Origin: an uncultured Pelagibacteraceae bacterium
Lineage (GTDB): Bacteria; Pseudomonadota; Alphaproteobacteria; Pelagibacterales; Pelagibacteraceae
Direction: 5' to 3'
DNA: 64,000 bases
Assembly (NCBI GenBank): GCA_902592375.1
Contig: CACJEG010000003.1
Coordinates: forward strand, 85,327 to 149,326
Positions within the stretch are counted from its first letter, which is position 1; each line of letters starts with the position of its first letter. Below the pieces are notes generated by a model, which was not told the origin of the DNA, did not search any database, and saw only the letters and a program-made list of their open reading frames with translations. Below are positions 20,917-30,188 of the stretch, piece after piece. A program made the translations under genes and the position numbers.

Positions 20917-21888
20917 TTATTTATTTATTTTTTTATAAAGATCATTTGCACTTATCCATCCAGCCTCTACTCTAGGGCCTACAAACCAATCTGCACACAC
21001 TCCTAAATTTAATTTATTATTCCAATAACTTTTGACTTTAAAGGGCCTAGAATTTGAGGAATATTTCCAACCATGATTTAATGAAGTTATTATTTTTGTT
21101 TTTTTAATTCCAGTAAGTTTAAAAAATTGATTAATTAAAATCTTTGAGTTTTTTTCTTTATTTTCTCTATTTTTATTTATTTTTTTATTTGCCCATAAAT
21201 TTGTACTTTGTAAAGTCCATAAATCATTATTACTTTTAAATCTTTTTTTACTATTTTCTTTAGCCGCCCAGCCTAAAATTTTATCATCAAACAAATAACT
21301 CGATATATTTTTATTTGTTTTTTTAATTTCGATCATGACTGTAATATTTGCATCCATTTTTATTTTTTGTTTGATGAACGGGTCTTTTATAAATTTTTTT
21401 GATAATTTTTTTAATTGTGGGAATGGGCAAGTTAATATCAACTTATCATAATATTTTGTTTGGTTGTTATTAAAATCTAATTTCCATTTATTTTTAATAT
21501 ATTTAATCTTCTCCAACTCACTTTGAAAGTTACAATTTATATTTTTTATTAAATGTTTGCTAATATCATTGTTACCTTTGCAGCCAATTATTTTAACATG
21601 ATTTTTATTTTCTTTTTTTAACTTATGTAAAAACACATGTTTGCCGCCCCATTTTTTTAGAATTTTTTTTTTACGTAAATTTGTAATAAATTTTTTAAAA
21701 TTAATTGTTTTTGGAGAAATATATTGTGCCCCATGATCAAATCCTTTTGATTTATTTAATCTTTTAAAAGAAGATCTGCCACCTGGACCTCGGGCTTTGT
21801 CATAAATGTGTACAGAATTTTTTTTACTTAACAAATTAGCTATTGTTGCTCCAGAAATTCCAGAGCCAATTACACAATAACTACTCAT
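20917..21888 (-). CDS. FAD/NAD(P)-dependent oxidoreductase, amine oxidase/renalase-like
   Basis: N-terminal dinucleotide fold CVIGSGISGATIANLL; ARGPGGRSS; C-terminal GVCADWFVGPRVEAGWISAN. Confidence 0.75.
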   Translation of the reverse strand: MSSYCVIGSGISGATIANLLSKKNSVHIYDKARGPGGRSSFKRLNKSKGFDHGAQYISPKTINFKKFITNLRKKKILKKWGGKHVFLHKLKKENKNHVKIIGCKGNNDISKHLIKNINCNFQSELEKIKYIKNKWKLDFNNNQTKYYDKLILTCPFPQLKKLSKKFIKDPFIKQKIKMDANITVMIEIKKTNKNISSYLFDDKILGWAAKENSKKRFKSNNDLWTLQSTNLWANKKINKNRENKEKNSKILINQFFKLTGIKKTKIITSLNHGWKYSSNSRPFKVKSYWNNKLNLGVCADWFVGPRVEAGWISANDLYKKINK

Positions 21889-23201
21889 TTTCCTGCAACA
21901 GTCATACCTTCTATCATCATAGTTGGTGAATTGACTGAATATTCGAATTCTAAATCATTAGCTAAAATAATATTTTTGAACATATCCTTAAAATTTCCAG
22001 CAATTGTTATTTCATTAACAGGATATTTAAATTCTCCGTCTTCAACCAAAAAACCAGTGGCCCCTACTGAATAATCTCCTGTTACAAGATTAGATCCGTG
22101 ACCAATAGTTTCAGTAATATAAAGACTTCTTGAATTTTTTTTCATAAGATCCTCATGGCTTATATTTCCTTTTTCAAAATATAAATTGGTAGTTCCACCA
22201 CTTCTTCCATTTGATTGTAAATTTAATTTTTTTCCATTGTATGTGTCGACAAGATAATTTTTAAGTATTCCATTCTCTATAAGTTGTAATGTATTTGAGT
22301 TTACACCCTCTGCATCAAAGTTTTGAGAACCCATTCCTTTAATTATATCAGGTTTATCAATTACATTTATCGAATCAGCAAAAACCTGTTCACCAATTTT
22401 ATCCTTTAAAAATGAAGTACCTCTTGCAATTGCGGAGGCAGATATTGCACTTGCAAAAACACTTAACATTCCCTTTGAAATTCTTTTATCAAAAATTATG
22501 CTGATCTTTTCACTTCCAATTTTTTTAGGGCTCAATTTTCTAATAGTTTGCTTGGCAGCTTTATTTCCGAGATCTATTGCTTGCTTAATATCAGACAAAT
22601 GACGTTTGCTAGAAAACTCGTAGTCTCTTTCCATGCTATTTTCATCTTTTGCAACTGTTACGCAAGAAGTAGTAAAAGAAGAAGTTTTATAACCGTCACA
22701 AAAACCGTCACTATTTGCAAGTATAAAATTCGATTTATTTTCAGTGAAACTAGATTCTGTATTTATGATTTGATTATTTGATGAAGCAGACTCTTCTAAA
22801 TCTTTTAAATATTTTATTTTTTTATCGTTTTCGAATCTTGTTTCATCATACAAATTAAGACTACTAATTTGTTTGGCTAATAAATTTTTATCAGGTAAAG
22901 AATTAAATTCATCCTCTGGTGTAATTTTTGTAGTTTCAAAGCACTTTTCAATTAAAGTTTTTATATTTTCATCTAGTAAATTTGATGATGAAATTGATGA
23001 TCTTCTTTTACCTAAATAAGTTTCTATACTTAATGCCAATCCATCTGATCTATCTGAAGCTTCTAGGGATTTATTTCTAAAATTAACTGTTTCTGAAATT
23101 GAGTGACCAACTGTAACACTTGCATCAGTTGCTCCCATTTTTTTTGCCAAATCCAAACAATATGAAGCTTTAGATTTTAGAAATTCTTGATCCTTAACCA
23201 T
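21885..23201 (-). CDS. tldE: TldE/PmbA family metalloprotease subunit
   Basis: TldD/PmbA-type architecture, GHGSNLVTGDYSVGATGFLVEDGE, paired with tldD. Confidence 0.87.
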   Translation of the reverse strand: MVKDQEFLKSKASYCLDLAKKMGATDASVTVGHSISETVNFRNKSLEASDRSDGLALSIETYLGKRRSSISSSNLLDENIKTLIEKCFETTKITPEDEFNSLPDKNLLAKQISSLNLYDETRFENDKKIKYLKDLEESASSNNQIINTESSFTENKSNFILANSDGFCDGYKTSSFTTSCVTVAKDENSMERDYEFSSKRHLSDIKQAIDLGNKAAKQTIRKLSPKKIGSEKISIIFDKRISKGMLSVFASAISASAIARGTSFLKDKIGEQVFADSINVIDKPDIIKGMGSQNFDAEGVNSNTLQLIENGILKNYLVDTYNGKKLNLQSNGRSGGTTNLYFEKGNISHEDLMKKNSRSLYITETIGHGSNLVTGDYSVGATGFLVEDGEFKYPVNEITIAGNFKDMFKNIILANDLEFEYSVNSPTMMIEGMTVAGK

Positions 23202-23203
23202 AA

Positions 23204-24616
23204 TTAAAGTTTAGTTCCACCAACTGTCATTTTATCGATCAAAATTGAAGGTTGAGCGACTCCCACAGGAACTCCTTGTCCAGCCTTTCCACAAGTTCCT
23301 ATACCTGGGTCCAACATCATGTCATTTCCTACCATTGATACTTCTTTAAGTATTGATGGCCCATCACCAATTAGTGTTGCTCCTTTAATTGGAGACCCAA
23401 TTTTTCCATTATTTATTTCGTAGGCTTCGGTGCAATTAAATACAAATTTTCCAGATGTGATATCTACCTGACCTCCTCCAAAGCTTACAGCAAAAATTCC
23501 TTTATCAACAGATTTGATCATTTCATCTTGAGTTTGATTGCCACTTAACATCATTGTATTTCTCATTCTTGGCAAAACAATATGTCTATAATTTTCTCTT
23601 CTTCCAGATCCAGTGGATCTTGTCTTCATTAATCTCGCATTATGCCTGTCTTGCATAAAGTTTTTAAGAATACCATTTTCAATTAAAACTGTTCTCTCCG
23701 TTGGCGTTCCCTCATCATCAATTGTTAAACTTCCTCTTCTATTATCAATCGTACCATCATCAACAATTGTTACACCCTCACTTGCAACTTTTTGACCCAT
23801 AAGATCGTGAAAAGCTGATGTTTTTTTTCTATTAAAATCTCCTTCTAGACCATGACCAATTGCTTCATGAATTAATATAGCAGGCCAACCAGGTCCTAAG
23901 ACTACTTTCATCTCACCAGCAGGTGCTGGTTTGCTGTCTAAATTTACTGATGCAATTCTAAAAGCCTCTTCACAAACATTTTTCCAATTATCATTTTTTA
24001 AATAATCGTCATAAGATTGTCTGCCACCAATTCCATATACTCCAGTTTCTTTTCTTCCATTTTTTTCCAACATTACAGAGACATTAAATCTAATTAATGG
24101 ACGTACATCGGTAAGTGCTTCTCCACCTGATCGAATAATTTCAATTGATTTTTGCTCACCAGCAAAACTAGCAGTCACTTGTTTTACTGATCCATCTTTT
24201 TTTCTTAAAAAATCATTTACTTTATTTAAAACTTCTAATTTCGAGTCTAAAGATTTTTGTTCAATTGGATTAATATCTTCATAAAATTTTTTATTAGATT
24301 TTGGAATTTCATGATTATATGTGCCTTTAATTGATTTAAGAGTTGATTTAAGATTTTCTGAGGAATTTTTTAATGAATCTTTTGATATTTCGTTAGAATA
24401 TGAATAAGCAACAACCTCGTTTGAGATAGCTCTGAAGCCAAATCCTAAATCAGAACTATAGTTTGAGCTTTTTATTTTATTATCATCTAAAACAATTGAC
24501 TCTGATTTTGACTCCTCTAAATAAAGCTCACCATCATCACAATTATTTAGTGTTTCAGATACTATTTTATCTGCATCTTGTCTTGTTAAATCAGATTTGT
24601 TAAAGAAATTACTCAT
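23204..24616 (-). CDS. tldD: TldD metalloprotease
   Basis: HEAIGHGLEGDFN metal-binding motif (HExxxH). Confidence 0.93.
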   Translation of the reverse strand: MSNFFNKSDLTRQDADKIVSETLNNCDDGELYLEESKSESIVLDDNKIKSSNYSSDLGFGFRAISNEVVAYSYSNEISKDSLKNSSENLKSTLKSIKGTYNHEIPKSNKKFYEDINPIEQKSLDSKLEVLNKVNDFLRKKDGSVKQVTASFAGEQKSIEIIRSGGEALTDVRPLIRFNVSVMLEKNGRKETGVYGIGGRQSYDDYLKNDNWKNVCEEAFRIASVNLDSKPAPAGEMKVVLGPGWPAILIHEAIGHGLEGDFNRKKTSAFHDLMGQKVASEGVTIVDDGTIDNRRGSLTIDDEGTPTERTVLIENGILKNFMQDRHNARLMKTRSTGSGRRENYRHIVLPRMRNTMMLSGNQTQDEMIKSVDKGIFAVSFGGGQVDITSGKFVFNCTEAYEINNGKIGSPIKGATLIGDGPSILKEVSMVGNDMMLDPGIGTCGKAGQGVPVGVAQPSILIDKMTVGGTKL

Positions 24617-24701
24617 TCATCTTAAATAGTGGTTTGTTGATAATTTTCAACTGATCATTTTACGCATGTACAATTTATTACTAAAAGTTAATTATTGTTA
24701 A

Positions 24702-25055
24702 ATGAAAGTATTTTTTAATAACTCTTGTAAAATCTGTAGATCAGAAATTAACTTATATAAAAAAGAAAATATCAAAGATATTGACTGGATAGATATAACA
24801 AATAATTCAGATGCTGAGAAAGAAACATCTAGAAATGATAAAGAATTATTAAGAAGATTGCATGTCAAGGAGAATGGTAAAATTATTGAAGGTGCGGAGG
24901 CATTTCTTTATGTTTGGAAAAAAATTCCAAAATATGAATTTTTATATAAATTTTTCAAACTACCAATAATTTTCACAATCTTTAAATATGGGTATGAAAT
25001 AATTGCCTTTTTTTTATATTTAAAAAATAAAAAACAACTTAAAAAACTAAGTTAA
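24702..25055 (+). CDS. DUF393 / DCC-family thiol-disulfide oxidoreductase
   Basis: FFNNSCKICRSEINLYKK (CxxC), GAEAFLYVWKKIP. Confidence 0.75.
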   Translation: MKVFFNNSCKICRSEINLYKKENIKDIDWIDITNNSDAEKETSRNDKELLRRLHVKENGKIIEGAEAFLYVWKKIPKYEFLYKFFKLPIIFTIFKYGYEIIAFFLYLKNKKQLKKLS

Positions 25056-25340
25056 AAAAAATATTAAAAATTCACTGAGTAAAGACATAGATAATAAAAA
25101 CATAATTAATAAAATTGAATACATAAGAGTTATAACTCTATTTCTTTTTCTCCTTAGTCTAACAAAAGTTTTATCATCTAAATCTGAAATATCCCTTTCA
25201 CCAACTACGGGATAGTCATAACTCCATCGCCATGTAGATTGGCCTAATCTAGAGTCGAGACTGTTAAAATACCTTATCCATGCAAGAACATATTTTAATA
25301 CTAGATACAAAATAATCATTAGTATTGAAGAAAGTAACAT
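25047..25340 (-). CDS. small two-TM hypothetical membrane protein
   Basis: Two hydrophobic segments flanking a basic/acidic soluble loop; overlaps the DCC gene 3' end by 9 nt. Confidence 0.6.
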   Translation of the reverse strand: MLLSSILMIILYLVLKYVLAWIRYFNSLDSRLGQSTWRWSYDYPVVGERDISDLDDKTFVRLRRKRNRVITLMYSILLIMFLLSMSLLSEFLIFFLT

Positions 25341-25370
25341 TCTTAATAGTACTTAATTATGTATGATAAT

Positions 25371-26558
25371 TTAATTGATATTTTTGGCTCTTTTTCTTGC
25401 GATTAACTGTGTAAGAGCATCAACCATGGTATCTGAGGCCTTAAATATTTCATTATTTTTAAACTCATGAGAAATATTTTTTTCTGGATTAGTTTTGTCT
25501 TCAATAACTATTCCTTCATCTGGTGAATTATTTTTTATATAAATTAATAATAGCCATTCATCATCTGAGGCTTCATCCCATTTAACAAATATTTCTCCTG
25601 TTTCAAATCTTCTGTCTATACATCTAAAGATAGACATATGTCTTGTTATGTGTCTTTTGTTTAACTGAAAGACTAAACTACTAGCACTTCTGTAAAAACT
25701 TTCGAGAGCAAACTCAATTTTTTGTCTAGCTAAAGTATATTCTTTTTCTTTTTGTAAAAGTGTTTCTCTATCTTCATCTCCTTGAATTTTTACTCCTAAG
25801 GCCTCTACTCTTTCCCTAATCTTTTGATCTCTAATAATTCTGTATTTTTCTTTAAGTTTTTCTATTCTTTGTTGTAAGCCAGCATAATCCTCTCTCTTTT
25901 CTCTTAAAGAAATTTTTTCTAATTTCTCTAATTCTTTAACCTCTCTAACTCTAAATTTTTCAATTTGCTTATCTAATTTTAATTGTTGTAAAAATTTCTT
26001 TTGTTTTTCTGCTTGTTCAATTCTTAAAAGAGCCTGTTCTTTTCTTAAGAATAATTTTATTTCTTTTGTTCTTTGTTTTTCTAATCTAATTTCATCCTTT
26101 AAAGCTTGTTCTTTTAATTTAACTTTTAATTCAGCCTCTTTTTGTTTTTCTTTTGCAATTTCGATCTTTTCTAACCTTTCTTGTTCTTGTTTTTCTAATT
26201 TTAATCTTCTTGCTTCATCTTTTTTTAGAATTTTATACTGTGAAATTGTGTCTGCTATTTTATCAAAAAATGCTTGGATATATTTTTCAAAACCGAAATT
26301 TAATCTAAACTTAAATTCAGGCTTTAGAGAATTTTGAAAGTTAACTAACTTTAAAAGAAAATCTGGTTTCTTTGGTGATGTAGATTTATATTTTTTTATT
26401 ACTTTTTTAGATTTTTTAACTTTTCTATTTTTAGAATTTTTTTTTTGTCTTACCTTAACTTTTTTAATGTTGCTTTTCTTGATCTTTTTTAGAGCTTTTT
26501 TAATTTTTTTTTTATTTTTGGAAAAATTTTTTTTTATTTTTTTTTTCTTTTTTTTCAT
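25371..26558 (-). CDS. Lys-rich, coiled-coil hypothetical protein with C-terminal folded domain
   Basis: 34 Lys in first 67 residues; long K/E/Q/R/L coiled-coil; C-terminal non-repetitive domain; continuous 395-aa ORF. Confidence 0.75.
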   Translation of the reverse strand: MKKKKKKIKKNFSKNKKKIKKALKKIKKSNIKKVKVRQKKNSKNRKVKKSKKVIKKYKSTSPKKPDFLLKLVNFQNSLKPEFKFRLNFGFEKYIQAFFDKIADTISQYKILKKDEARRLKLEKQEQERLEKIEIAKEKQKEAELKVKLKEQALKDEIRLEKQRTKEIKLFLRKEQALLRIEQAEKQKKFLQQLKLDKQIEKFRVREVKELEKLEKISLREKREDYAGLQQRIEKLKEKYRIIRDQKIRERVEALGVKIQGDEDRETLLQKEKEYTLARQKIEFALESFYRSASSLVFQLNKRHITRHMSIFRCIDRRFETGEIFVKWDEASDDEWLLLIYIKNNSPDEGIVIEDKTNPEKNISHEFKNNEIFKASDTMVDALTQLIARKRAKNIN

Positions 26559-26585
26559 TTGAGGAAATTTATATTTATCAATAAT

Positions 26586-27776
26586 TTATTGATAAATATA
26601 GTCTCTTGTAACTGGTGTTGAAGAATAATTTTTTGTTAATTGAAATTGATATACAACTTGATCACCCCATTTAAATGCCATCTCACAACCTGCAAGATAA
26701 AATTCCCACATTCTAAAAAATTTTTCATCAAACATTTCAATTATTTTTTCTTTGTTTTTGAGACAATTTTCTTTCCAATGTCTTAAAGTGTGCATGTAAT
26801 GTAGCCTTAAAACTTCAATATCTGCAACGATTAATCCCGACTTTTCTATATGTGGACTTACCTCACTCAAACTTGGTGTATATCCACCAGGAAAAATATA
26901 TTTCGTAATCCACGGATGTGGATCTCGAGGTGGATTTACTGACCCTATAGTATGAATCAATGAAACTCCATCATCTTTCAAAAGTTTTTCAATTTGTGAA
27001 AAAAATTTTCTATAAAATTTTCTTCCTACATGCTCAAACATTCCAACACTTACGATTCTATCGAATTTTTCGTCTAGCTCCCTATAATCCATAAGTTTAA
27101 AGTGTAACTGATTTTCTAAATTAAGTTCTTTTGCTCTTTTTTTACAATAATTAAATTGATTTTCAGAAAGGGTGATACCTGTGACTTCACAATTTGCACT
27201 CTTTGCTATATCAGTTGCAAGCGATCCCCATCCGCATCCGATATCTAAGACTTTTTGATTAGGCTTTATATTGAGTTTTTTTATAATATGTTGAATTTTA
27301 TTATTTTGTGCTGTTTCAAGCGTGTCTGTTTCATTTTTAAAATATGCACATGAATATTGTCTTTTAGGATCTAAAAACAAGTCATAAAGATCATCCGAAA
27401 TATCATAGTGATGAGAGACATTCATCTTAGATTTTTTTATAAAATTAAAATTAGTTAAATATCTATAAGAACCTCTTAATCTATTAAGTAAATAACTAAA
27501 AAAATTTAAGTCTCCTCTTCCAAAGTTCATCAAAGAAAGATCCAAGAAATCAGTTAATGTTCCATTTTCAATAGTTATTTCTCCATCTGTGTATGCTTCA
27601 CCAAAATATAAATCTGGATGAAATAGTAACTTATAGTGAAGATTTTTATTTAAAATTTTAACTTTTATAGGGTTTTCACTTTTTGGATTTCCAATAATGT
27701 AACTTTTTGAATTAGCGTCAACTAATATAAATCCATCTTTTTTAAAAACATTATTTAAAAATCTAGCCAGTTGCAT
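26586..27776 (-). CDS. cfa: cyclopropane-fatty-acyl-phospholipid synthase family protein
   Basis: HHYDISDDLYDLFLD, VLDIGCGWGSLA, FEHVGRKFY motifs. Confidence 0.9.
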   Translation of the reverse strand: MQLARFLNNVFKKDGFILVDANSKSYIIGNPKSENPIKVKILNKNLHYKLLFHPDLYFGEAYTDGEITIENGTLTDFLDLSLMNFGRGDLNFFSYLLNRLRGSYRYLTNFNFIKKSKMNVSHHYDISDDLYDLFLDPKRQYSCAYFKNETDTLETAQNNKIQHIIKKLNIKPNQKVLDIGCGWGSLATDIAKSANCEVTGITLSENQFNYCKKRAKELNLENQLHFKLMDYRELDEKFDRIVSVGMFEHVGRKFYRKFFSQIEKLLKDDGVSLIHTIGSVNPPRDPHPWITKYIFPGGYTPSLSEVSPHIEKSGLIVADIEVLRLHYMHTLRHWKENCLKNKEKIIEMFDEKFFRMWEFYLAGCEMAFKWGDQVVYQFQLTKNYSSTPVTRDYIYQ

Positions 27777-28661
27777 CTAAGCCGCCTTATTATTTTTTAA
27801 TGAAAAATTTAATTTTTCTAAATTATTGATTAAATCCGTTTCATCTTTAGAATTTAAAATACTAAGTGGTGGTAAAAGATTTTTATAATATATTTCTTTT
27901 TTACTAAAGTATGTGTGTAAACCTGAAATCAAATTATACTTTTCAAATTCAGCTCTTACCTCACAAAGGTTTTGGTTTACTGTCTGTTCATTTCCATCAT
28001 TAAAATCATCGTATACCTTTCTTGCCAGTGAAGAAGTAGCATTACATGTAGCTGTGATAATTCCTGAACAACCTAATTGAAGCCCTTTGAATAATTTGGA
28101 CTCTGATCCAGGTAAAACTGAAAAATCGTCAATTTTTAGGTTTTCAAAAAGATTGTAAGAACTATCTTTTACTCCAATAATATTTTTTGGATATTTTTTT
28201 ACTAACTCTTCAATACATTCAATACTAAACTTATAACCACAAAGTTTTTCAAAATTATATAGTACTATTTCACAATCAGAAATTGCCTCTACTATTTTGC
28301 TATAAAATTCTATTACTTCTTTATCTCCATATTTATAATAAGCAGGCGGCATAACTAAGAATCTATTAAAACCTAAAGATTTAGAAACTCTCATTAAATT
28401 AATTGTTTCACCTAAAGAATTTAAACCAGTACCTATAATATATTTTTCTTTGTGTTTGCTTGAAGTCAGATGATTTAACAAATTAATTTTTTCAGAGACA
28501 GGTATAAGTTGAGCCTGCCCTGTACTTCCAAATATAGCTGCTCCGTGACAACCATTGTCAATAACCATTTCTGCATGCAGAATGGTTTTTTTAATATCAA
28601 GCGTCAAATCATCATTTAATATCGACATTGAGGCCGCATAAATGCCTTTAATTTTACTCAT
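27777..28661 (-). CDS. dihydrodipicolinate synthase/N-acetylneuraminate lyase family protein
   Basis: GSTGQAQLIPVSEK, LYNFEKLCGYKF, Schiff-base Lys in GVKDSSYN. Confidence 0.8.
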   Translation of the reverse strand: MSKIKGIYAASMSILNDDLTLDIKKTILHAEMVIDNGCHGAAIFGSTGQAQLIPVSEKINLLNHLTSSKHKEKYIIGTGLNSLGETINLMRVSKSLGFNRFLVMPPAYYKYGDKEVIEFYSKIVEAISDCEIVLYNFEKLCGYKFSIECIEELVKKYPKNIIGVKDSSYNLFENLKIDDFSVLPGSESKLFKGLQLGCSGIITATCNATSSLARKVYDDFNDGNEQTVNQNLCEVRAEFEKYNLISGLHTYFSKKEIYYKNLLPPLSILNSKDETDLINNLEKLNFSLKNNKAA

Positions 28662-28710
28662 AGTAAAAATTTATATAAAAATATTAATTAGTAAAGTTTA
28701 TAAATTAACC

Positions 28711-29673
28711 ATGAAAATATTAGTAATTCAAAACAGGATGGGTATAGGTGATACGGTAATTTTCCTACCCTTTATTAAAGCTATTTCAAATAAATTTGGA
28801 GTACCTGTTAGTTTGCTAGTGAAAGAAAATTCAAAAGCTAACGAATTTTTAAATCAAACAAATTATATTGAAGAAATAATTCACTTAGAAAGAGACAATA
28901 AAATAAATCAAAGACATGATGGTTTTAAAGGATTTTTCAAATTAGCAAGTGATCTTAAAAAATATAATTTTGATAAAGTTTTTATTTTTAATTCATCTTT
29001 GAGATATAACTTAATTTCTAAATTAGCAGGTGTTAAAGAAATATTTCAATATCCGTTATTTGAGAAACAAAATCAACACATCACTAAACCGGCTAAAGCT
29101 ATAATAAAAAAATATTTAGATATCGAAACTATTGATAATCCAGAAATTCAAATTGATAACAGTTTAGTTCAAAAAACAGCAGTAAACTTTAATATTAATA
29201 ATGATGAACTTAATGTTTTGTTGGGTATAGGTGGCTCAGGCCCAACAAAGAGAATACCATCAAAAACTTTTCTAGACGTAATGGAAAAATTAGAAGCTTT
29301 TAAAAAATGTAGGTTTTTTTTAGCCACAGGTAAAAATGAAGATGAGCAAAAAATCTTAATGGAAATATTAAATACAAAATTTAGAGAAAAGTGTGTTGCT
29401 TTAGATAACCTCAGTATAAGGGATACATTGCCTATTATTAAAAATTGTAATGTTGCAATCTGCAATGATACGAGTTTCTCACATTTATCATCAGCATTAG
29501 GAATTAAAACAATTACATTGATGGCAGATACACCATTAATTTATGGTTCTTATAATACAAATATGTATCCTATAATTCCTGATGGAGAAACAACTGTTTC
29601 TCACAATACTCATGGTAAAGATAAAATAAATCCAGATAAGATTTATGAAAAACTATTATCAATAATTAATTAA
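28711..29673 (+). CDS. glycosyltransferase family 9 (heptosyltransferase-like)
   Basis: MKILVIQNRMGIGDTVIFLPFIKAI; CNDTSFSHLSSALGIKTI; start reassigned from 28642 to 28711. Confidence 0.85.
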   Translation: MKILVIQNRMGIGDTVIFLPFIKAISNKFGVPVSLLVKENSKANEFLNQTNYIEEIIHLERDNKINQRHDGFKGFFKLASDLKKYNFDKVFIFNSSLRYNLISKLAGVKEIFQYPLFEKQNQHITKPAKAIIKKYLDIETIDNPEIQIDNSLVQKTAVNFNINNDELNVLLGIGGSGPTKRIPSKTFLDVMEKLEAFKKCRFFLATGKNEDEQKILMEILNTKFREKCVALDNLSIRDTLPIIKNCNVAICNDTSFSHLSSALGIKTITLMADTPLIYGSYNTNMYPIIPDGETTVSHNTHGKDKINPDKIYEKLLSIIN

Positions 29674-30173
29674 GAAATATCCTTAAGAACTATTTCTTTA
29701 GCTTCATTAACAATAGCTGATAATCTTGAGGTTTCTGGAGAAATATCGGGGTGAATTTTTTTTTGAATTTTTTGGTAAGCTTTATTTAGAGCTTCTTTAG
29801 TTGGTTTTTTATTAATGTCTAAATTTAAAATCTTATATGCCTCAGATATTGATAATGATGACGAGTTATTATTTTGATATTGATTAAAAGAAAATCTTCC
29901 AGAATTTCTTAAGGTTTGAATAAGCCTATAAAGAGAAAGCAATTGAAACAATGATAAACCTTTAAGTTTAACTAGAGCAAGGCTTGCAAGAGTTAATGGC
30001 AATGTGAGTAGAAATTTTCCACCAATAGCAAATAAAACTGCTAATAAAGCCAATAATAAAATTGTAATCAGCCTAACTCCTTTTGACATTTTTTTTGGAG
30101 AAATATTTGACCACCATCTTAATAAAAAATATAAGATGACTAAAATTACAAGTAGATAAATAATAATATTCAT
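29670..30173 (-). CDS. membrane-anchored J-domain protein (DnaJ/Tim14-like)
   Basis: N-terminal TM, C-terminal J-domain with HPD (KKIHPDIS); start reassigned to 30173. Confidence 0.8.
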   Translation of the reverse strand: MNIIIYLLVILVILYFLLRWWSNISPKKMSKGVRLITILLLALLAVLFAIGGKFLLTLPLTLASLALVKLKGLSLFQLLSLYRLIQTLRNSGRFSFNQYQNNNSSSLSISEAYKILNLDINKKPTKEALNKAYQKIQKKIHPDISPETSRLSAIVNEAKEIVLKDIS

Positions 30174-30188
30174 ATATTTCCTTATTAG

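Noticed and set aside
26400-26560. Long T-rich tract as a low-complexity non-coding repeat
   Set aside because: It is the coding strand complement of the Lys-rich N-terminus (AAA/AAG codons) of the 25371-26558 ORF; treated as coding, flagged as a finding.
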